The notes under the pieces are model-generated. The model had not been told where the DNA came from and searched no databases. It saw only the letters and a program-made list of their open reading frames with translations. Shown piece by piece: positions 60,709 through 64,000 of a stretch of 64,000 nucleotides of DNA. Made by a program: the position numbers and the translations under genes. Each line of letters begins with the position of its first letter. The stretch's first letter is position 1. The stretch comes from VAZQ01 sp035293945. Its GTDB lineage: Bacteria > Pseudomonadota > Alphaproteobacteria > Rhizobiales > Xanthobacteraceae. The DNA is taken from contig DATGLV010000027.1 of NCBI GenBank assembly GCA_035293945.1, forward strand, positions 25,598 through 89,597. The letters run 5' to 3'.

Positions 60709-61719
60709 TTAGGAACTACTAAGGGAGGAGATGACGGCCACGGAAACACCACCAAACAAGGGAATGGAGAGCAATTTGATCTCGTCTACTATGCCAAACG
60801 AATACAAGGCTACACCTGAAATCACCAGCGAGACGCTTTGCACTCCAATTTGGCGCCAGGGGTTCGGTCCTTCCCCAGAGATTAATCGAGACACCAGCGC
60901 TAACACCCAAGACAGAAAGGCGGCAAAAACAAACCCCATACCTACGGCCACACCGGAATTTGGTTCGAACGTAAACCCGCTGCTTGAGACGGGCGCCGGT
61001 CCGGGCGCTGTAACAGACGCCACCGCAGGGGGCGGTAGTGAAGGTGCTGGCGCAGGAGGAGGTGGTTCCTCGCTGATATCGAATGCCCTCTTAATGTTGG
61101 ATTCGGGAAACGGCTCGACGTATCCCGGGGCCGCGACAAACAATTGCTGAACGCGGCGCTCCTGATCGCCGCTAAGAGCGCGTGAGAGCGACGGACGCCG
61201 ATTTATGTCATCCCAAGTGAGCCGCCTAAGGAACGCGTCGATGGGCCCCGTATGTAACGGGGCGTAGCCGGGAGGGAACTGCACGCGGCAGCCGAACGAG
61301 CTGCAATTTGGGGCGGGATCGACATAGGAAAGTTGATTGCCTGAGACCGCGAAGCCGTTCTTTTGCGTGTTGGGGTCCTTGCCAAAAACGGCCATATAAA
61401 ACTGTGGCGCGCTCGCCAATCCGCCGCGACAAGCTATCTGGAAGTTGTACAGCGTAGCCGCGGTGCATGTACGTGCGTTGAAATACATGCCCTTCACGCA
61501 CATTTGGCCGGCTAATCCATTAGTCGAACCTAAAACTTCGCTGTAGAAATTTTGATTGTTGCTGCTTCCCCACACCTGTCCGCCCGCAACGTAGCAAGTG
61601 TTTGTCAAGGACAAGAAGACTTTTTCCGACGCGTAAGTCGATAAGGGCGAGAGCAGGAGCGCAATCGAAAGCAGTACGCGCCGCAACGGCAAAGCGACCC
61701 TCTTGGTCAGCACATTCAT
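60709..61719 (-). CDS. Exported Cys-containing protein with C-terminal membrane anchor
   Basis: 336 residues from the ATG at 61719, with AAGGGGA upstream. A signal peptide covers about 1-31 (ending STYAS). The periplasmic part has several Cys (NTCYVAG, QMCVKG, TCTAATL, IACRGG, NCSSFGC). A Pro-rich linker (EEPPPPAPAPSLPPP, about 217-240) leads to two or three C-terminal membrane helices (about 258-282, 297-316, 318-334). It is convergent with the ATPase gene, 62 bp apart. The layout suggests a surface-exposed or periplasmic part tethered to the inner membrane. Family not recognised. Confidence 0.75.
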   Translation of the reverse strand: MNVLTKRVALPLRRVLLSIALLLSPLSTYASEKVFLSLTNTCYVAGGQVWGSSNNQNFYSEVLGSTNGLAGQMCVKGMYFNARTCTAATLYNFQIACRGGLASAPQFYMAVFGKDPNTQKNGFAVSGNQLSYVDPAPNCSSFGCRVQFPPGYAPLHTGPIDAFLRRLTWDDINRRPSLSRALSGDQERRVQQLFVAAPGYVEPFPESNIKRAFDISEEPPPPAPAPSLPPPAVASVTAPGPAPVSSSGFTFEPNSGVAVGMGFVFAAFLSWVLALVSRLISGEGPNPWRQIGVQSVSLVISGVALYSFGIVDEIKLLSIPLFGGVSVAVISSLSSS

Positions 61720-61781
61720 GCCATCCCCTTCCCCTGCCCGACGCAATGCAACGAGAAACAGTTACCTGGCACCACCAATCA

Positions 61782-61807
61782 AAGCCCCGGACCTAGGTCC
61801 GGGGCTT
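61782..61807. terminator. Perfect 26-bp palindrome, terminator-like
   Basis: AAGCCCCGGACCT/AGGTCCGGGGCTT is a perfect inverted repeat with no loop bases beyond CTAG at its centre. It lies 4 bp after the stop of the small membrane gene (61812-61976, reverse), so it most likely ends that transcript. U-runs are short on both sides. Confidence 0.7.
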
Positions 61808-61811
61808 GCTT

Positions 61812-61976
61812 CTAGCCAGCACTGCTCCTGATGCTCAGCAGCGCCGCCGCAAATCCAATGCACACGCTCGTAGCCATGACCGGCATGGAGACGTGAGACA
61901 GCAATTCGCTGCGGCTCAACCCGATTATCCAGATTGCCACGCCGCTTGTGACAAGAAAAGTTGTAACAGCCGTCAT
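61812..61976 (-). CDS. Small two-helix membrane protein
   Basis: 54 residues from the ATG at 61976, with GGAGGGCGAG directly upstream. Two membrane segments (TTFLVTSGVAIWIIGLS and VMATSVCIGFAAALLSI). A good sigma-70-like promoter lies upstream at 62081-62053 and a palindrome downstream, so it is a complete small gene. Role unknown. The longer frame to 62081 starts inside the promoter and is rejected. Confidence 0.7.
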   Translation of the reverse strand: MTAVTTFLVTSGVAIWIIGLSRSELLSHVSMPVMATSVCIGFAAALLSIRSSAG

Positions 61977-62569
61977 TCTCGCCCTCCGATGATTCAGAGC
62001 GCACCGCGCACCCTGAAGACGGAGGACCAGAAAATGAGCAACAACAGTCTGTACTATACTATAGGAATACAATTTTGACAAGAATATGCATAATATATTT
62101 TGCAGGAAATGTGATCCCGTGCAATATTATTTTTTGTAGTATACATTTTGTACTTACACGTCCGCGGCCTAGGGCCGATCTCCTCAGCCCTCGACGAGAG
62201 ACACGCAGTCAAATGGGGATGCATTACGCGCTCTACTCCAGCCGCTCGCGCGATGGCTTTCATACCGGCCGTCCCCGTTCCGCCAGAAAATGCGGCCACA
62301 AGATGGGGCGTGCCCTCCTTCAGAATGCGCTCATTGCGTATCGGGCCCCGCCGGGACGGCCACGACTACACCCGTATAGCCGGGGCGGTCGCGTTTCAGG
62401 CGCGCCTTTCTGACCCACAGACGAGCCGGAAGTTTTGGGTCGGCAATGGCCAAGTTCAATCGAGCGGAGCCTTGTTCGTCGGAGATTCGGCGAGCGTTCG
62501 CCAACGCGGCCTCGACAATTTTCGGCGACTTTCAGGCTAAGGGCCTCATCGGCTCCGGCGGAGCATGAA
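61977..62569. other. 593-bp region: AT-rich patch and degraded coding remnants
   Basis: From about 62045 to 62155 the DNA is strongly AT-rich (for example AATATTATTTTTTGTAGTAT), unlike anything else in the window. From about 62180 to 62340 the reverse strand reads EGTPHLVAAFSGGTGTAGMK then AIARAAGVERVMHPH, which resembles the region before the HPHMLRH box of tyrosine recombinases, but the active-site residues are absent. Another reverse frame at 62360-62520 reads LWVRKARLKRDRPGYTG. These look like fragments of former genes. Confidence 0.4.
62053..62081 (-). promoter_or_regulatory. Sigma-70-like promoter for the small membrane gene
   Basis: On the reverse strand TTGTCA (62081-62076), a 17-bp spacer and TATAGT (62058-62053): five of six bases match in each box. 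The predicted start lies about 70 bp before the ATG at 61976. The flanking DNA (62050-62150) is very AT-rich compared with the genome. Confidence 0.6.
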
Positions 62570-62737
62570 CTACGCACGCCGTTGCGCGACCAGCCGATAT
62601 CTCAGCTCAGGTGCGATCTCGAATTCCTTGAGAGCCACTTCGATCGCCGCCTCTTCATCCGGTGCTTCGACATAGCCCAGGAATTCGCCTTTCGCCCGGA
62701 TGCGGGTGATTTTCCACTCGTGCAGTTTTTTGACCAT
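62570..62737 (-). CDS. Small conserved protein
   Basis: 55 residues: MVKKLHEWKITRIRAKGEFL, then GYVEAPDEEAAIEVALKEFE and a short basic end. It matches a short family seen in Bradyrhizobium-type genomes in which a beta hairpin leads to an EAAI helix. No strong ribosome site is visible, but the pattern is clear. Cytoplasmic, role unknown. Confidence 0.65.
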   Translation of the reverse strand: MVKKLHEWKITRIRAKGEFLGYVEAPDEEAAIEVALKEFEIAPELRYRLVAQRRA

Positions 62738-62811
62738 GCGCGGAATTTGGCACGGGTCACTCGCGAATCAAGCCTTGACCTCTGAAGGCCTGTCGTTCAC
62801 GCTCTGTTCTC

Positions 62812-63090
62812 ATGCGCGTGTCGACACTCGGAGAAGCTTGGCGCCTCGGTTGGCGTGTCCGCGTGCGCTGTCTTCTGGCCACGACCAACGGTCATACCCA
62901 TCAAAGGCGATACACGATCGAGTGTAACACCAGCGCCGAACTCGACATGAAAACCTTGGTGTGGACGCGGGGAGACCGCTTTCCGCTCGATCAACTCGCG
63001 GTGCGTCTCAAATGTCCCCGCTGCGGCAATCGCAACATCCAAGTGATGTTCGACCTGCCGAATCAACCACGCGCTCGCGCCGCGGAATAG
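62812..63090 (+). CDS. Small conserved protein with CPRCG motif
   Basis: 92 residues. MRVSTLGEAWRLGWRVRVRC at the N-terminus, CNTSAELDMKTLVWTRGDRF in the middle and LKCPRCGNRNIQVMFDLP near the end match a short family common in Bradyrhizobium-type genomes. The four Cys (two before, CPRC after) could form a zinc site. Function unknown. Confidence 0.78.
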   Translation: MRVSTLGEAWRLGWRVRVRCLLATTNGHTHQRRYTIECNTSAELDMKTLVWTRGDRFPLDQLAVRLKCPRCGNRNIQVMFDLPNQPRARAAE

Positions 63091-63286
63091 CCGGGCGCAA
63101 CGCTTTTCAGTGCGGCTCTTGGAGTCAAACGTGCTATCAAAAGAGCGTTTCTTGACTAACGGAGGGGACGGTGGACAAACAAAAGCTTCGAAGATTTCAA
63201 GTGCAGGATCCTAGTGTGTAGGGACTAAACGATCATTTCATGTGCCCATGGCTCTGATCGACAGCAGTTCGGACGGGGGAACGAGC

Positions 63287-63454
63287 ATGAACACAGTGGC
63301 AAAGCGCGCTAAGTTGATCGAGATATTGGAAGTCACGATGTCGCTCGCCGAAACTTTGGGCGACTCGACTACGATGTACCTTATCGAACGCGCGCTTGAT
63401 GATGCGCGCAGCAAACAAGGTCCAAGCCTGGTTCCGTCCGAGAGGCTCCATTAG
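63287..63454 (+). CDS. Small helical protein
   Basis: 55 residues from the ATG at 63287 (GGGGGAACGAGC upstream). Mostly helical: KRAKLIEILEVTMSLAETLG and MYLIERALDDARSKQ. No signal or domain recognised. It resembles short hypothetical proteins of rhizobia. Moderate support only. Confidence 0.55.
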   Translation: MNTVAKRAKLIEILEVTMSLAETLGDSTTMYLIERALDDARSKQGPSLVPSERLH

Positions 63455-63556
63455 CGAAGCGCTGGTTTGGAGGCTCCGGCCGTGCGCTTGCGAGACCACG
63501 CGCCGCACGCGAATTCGACCGAATGCTTATGAGCGGTATATTCGGTGGAGGTGACC

Positions 63557-63829
63557 ATGACCGACGGGCCGACTTTGCCGAAATTCGCGTTGCGTATGGA
63601 TCGGATCGAACCGGGAGACATTCTGCTCACGTGCTCGCCAGAAAAGTCTTCCGAAACAATCAAATTTTTTAGCCAGGGCGACTACTCTCATGCCGCGCTA
63701 TTCGTTGCGAGCGGCATAATCTTCGAATCGGACGGCAAAATAATCGGCAACAAGCTTGTGAAAGATCTGGGCTGGTGGGCGCGATCATTTATCCAAGAGA
63801 TTTTCGCGATAGGAAACGGCCGCAACTAG
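63557..63829 (+). CDS. YiiX/NlpC-P60-like papain-fold protein, short
   Basis: 90 residues from the ATG at 63557, with GGAGG about 7 bp upstream. RIEPGDILLTCSPEKSSETI, then FFSQGDYSHAALFVASGIIF is the start of a YiiX/LRAT-like circularly permuted papain fold, with the His in YSHAAL. Full members are about 200 residues and have the catalytic Cys later in the chain. This one stops at 90 residues, so it is either truncated or a cut-down form. No continuation was seen in other frames before the next gene. Confidence 0.65.
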   Translation: MTDGPTLPKFALRMDRIEPGDILLTCSPEKSSETIKFFSQGDYSHAALFVASGIIFESDGKIIGNKLVKDLGWWARSFIQEIFAIGNGRN

Positions 63830-63855
63830 TTCGACCTAGCGCAGCGCTACCTGCA

Positions 63856-64000
63856 TCATGGGCCCCACGCCGCAGCAGCCAAGTTGAGGCCGGTGTAGTT
63901 GAAACCATTTACGGTTATCGTTTGGCTGCCGGTTGTGGAGGTCTGAGCGAGCGAAAGCGTCAAGGTCCCCGGGCTGCTGCTGGTACTGGTGTTGTAATCT
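63856..64000 (-). CDS. C-terminal end of a Ser/Thr-rich protein, cut by window edge
   Basis: The reverse strand is open from the window edge to a TGA at 63856-63858. The last 47 residues read DYNTSTSSSPGTLTLSLAQT, then STTGSQTITVNGFNYTGLNL and a short Ala-rich end. The beta-prone, Thr/Ser/Gly-rich composition is that of secreted or surface repeat proteins or phage tail-like proteins. Family not identifiable from this part. Confidence 0.5.
   Translation of the reverse strand, partial: DYNTSTSSSPGTLTLSLAQTSTTGSQTITVNGFNYTGLNLAAAAWGP

Overview
The window reads as a chromosomal segment of a GC-rich alphaproteobacterium, most likely order Hyphomicrobiales near Bradyrhizobium, Pseudolabrys or Rhodoplanes. 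The basis is the strong G/C bias at third codon positions, many orphan periplasmic solute-binding proteins (Bug/TctC, TRAP, NMT1 types), small protein families I recognise from Bradyrhizobium-type genomes, rhizobial-type intergenic palindromes, a CtrA-type motif (TTAA-N7-TTAA) and a DUF4167 protein. The genus is an inference. No rRNA, tRNA or CRISPR array was seen.

1-8.2 kb: the 3' part of an MBOAT O-acyltransferase gene at the edge, then an envelope-stress type locus (Spy/CpxP-like periplasmic protein, OmpR-family regulator, sensor kinase) preceded by an exact CpxR-type box. Two small hypothetical genes, a Tat-type lipoprotein hydrolase and a Bug-type binding protein follow. 8.4-24.9 kb: a long co-directional run that looks catabolic. 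It holds an enoyl-CoA hydratase, an ADP-forming acyl-CoA synthetase, an IclR regulator, the large and small subunits of a molybdopterin enzyme of the pyrogallol transhydroxylase/resorcinol hydroxylase branch, a DUF4262 protein, DoxX, a flavin-reductase-like protein, hydantoinase A and B, and an Fe3+-type ABC binding protein with a two-domain permease but no ATPase. The molybdenum enzyme would act on a hydroxylated ring, the hydantoinase/carboxylase pair on a linked activation or ring step, and the CoA enzymes on the products. The true substrate is unknown.

25-34.3 kb: signalling. A lone ECF sigma factor; an operon of a TRAP-type binding protein, a membrane sensor kinase, a receiver-DUF3369-kinase hybrid and an OmpR-type regulator, coupled by 4-bp overlaps or a 3-bp gap; then a GGDEF-EAL protein with a CtrA-type site upstream. 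34.3-46.6 kb: mixed single genes, including an MBL hydrolase, an HtpX-like protein that has lost zinc ligands, a c-type cytochrome, MsrB, three more binding-protein-like genes, a methyltransferase, an SRAP protein and several small conserved proteins. 46.7-50.7 kb: a surface-glycan or lipid-glycosylation cassette (methyltransferase, EmrE-like flippase, GT2, DUF2304, polytopic glycosyltransferase). 51.3-56.2 kb: AI-2E transporter, a frameshifted HlyIII gene, an HpnG-like phosphorylase, CspA and three small proteins.

56.2-64 kb: accessory DNA, visibly less GC-rich. It starts with short tandem repeats and an AlpA-type regulator with a strong terminator. Next comes a three-gene operon of two membrane proteins and a VirD4/HerA-like ATPase, facing a secreted, membrane-anchored Cys-rich protein. 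A strongly AT-rich patch, a possible integrase remnant and several tiny genes follow. This ATPase-membrane module, with no visible relaxase or type IV secretion genes, is the best candidate here for an undescribed system.
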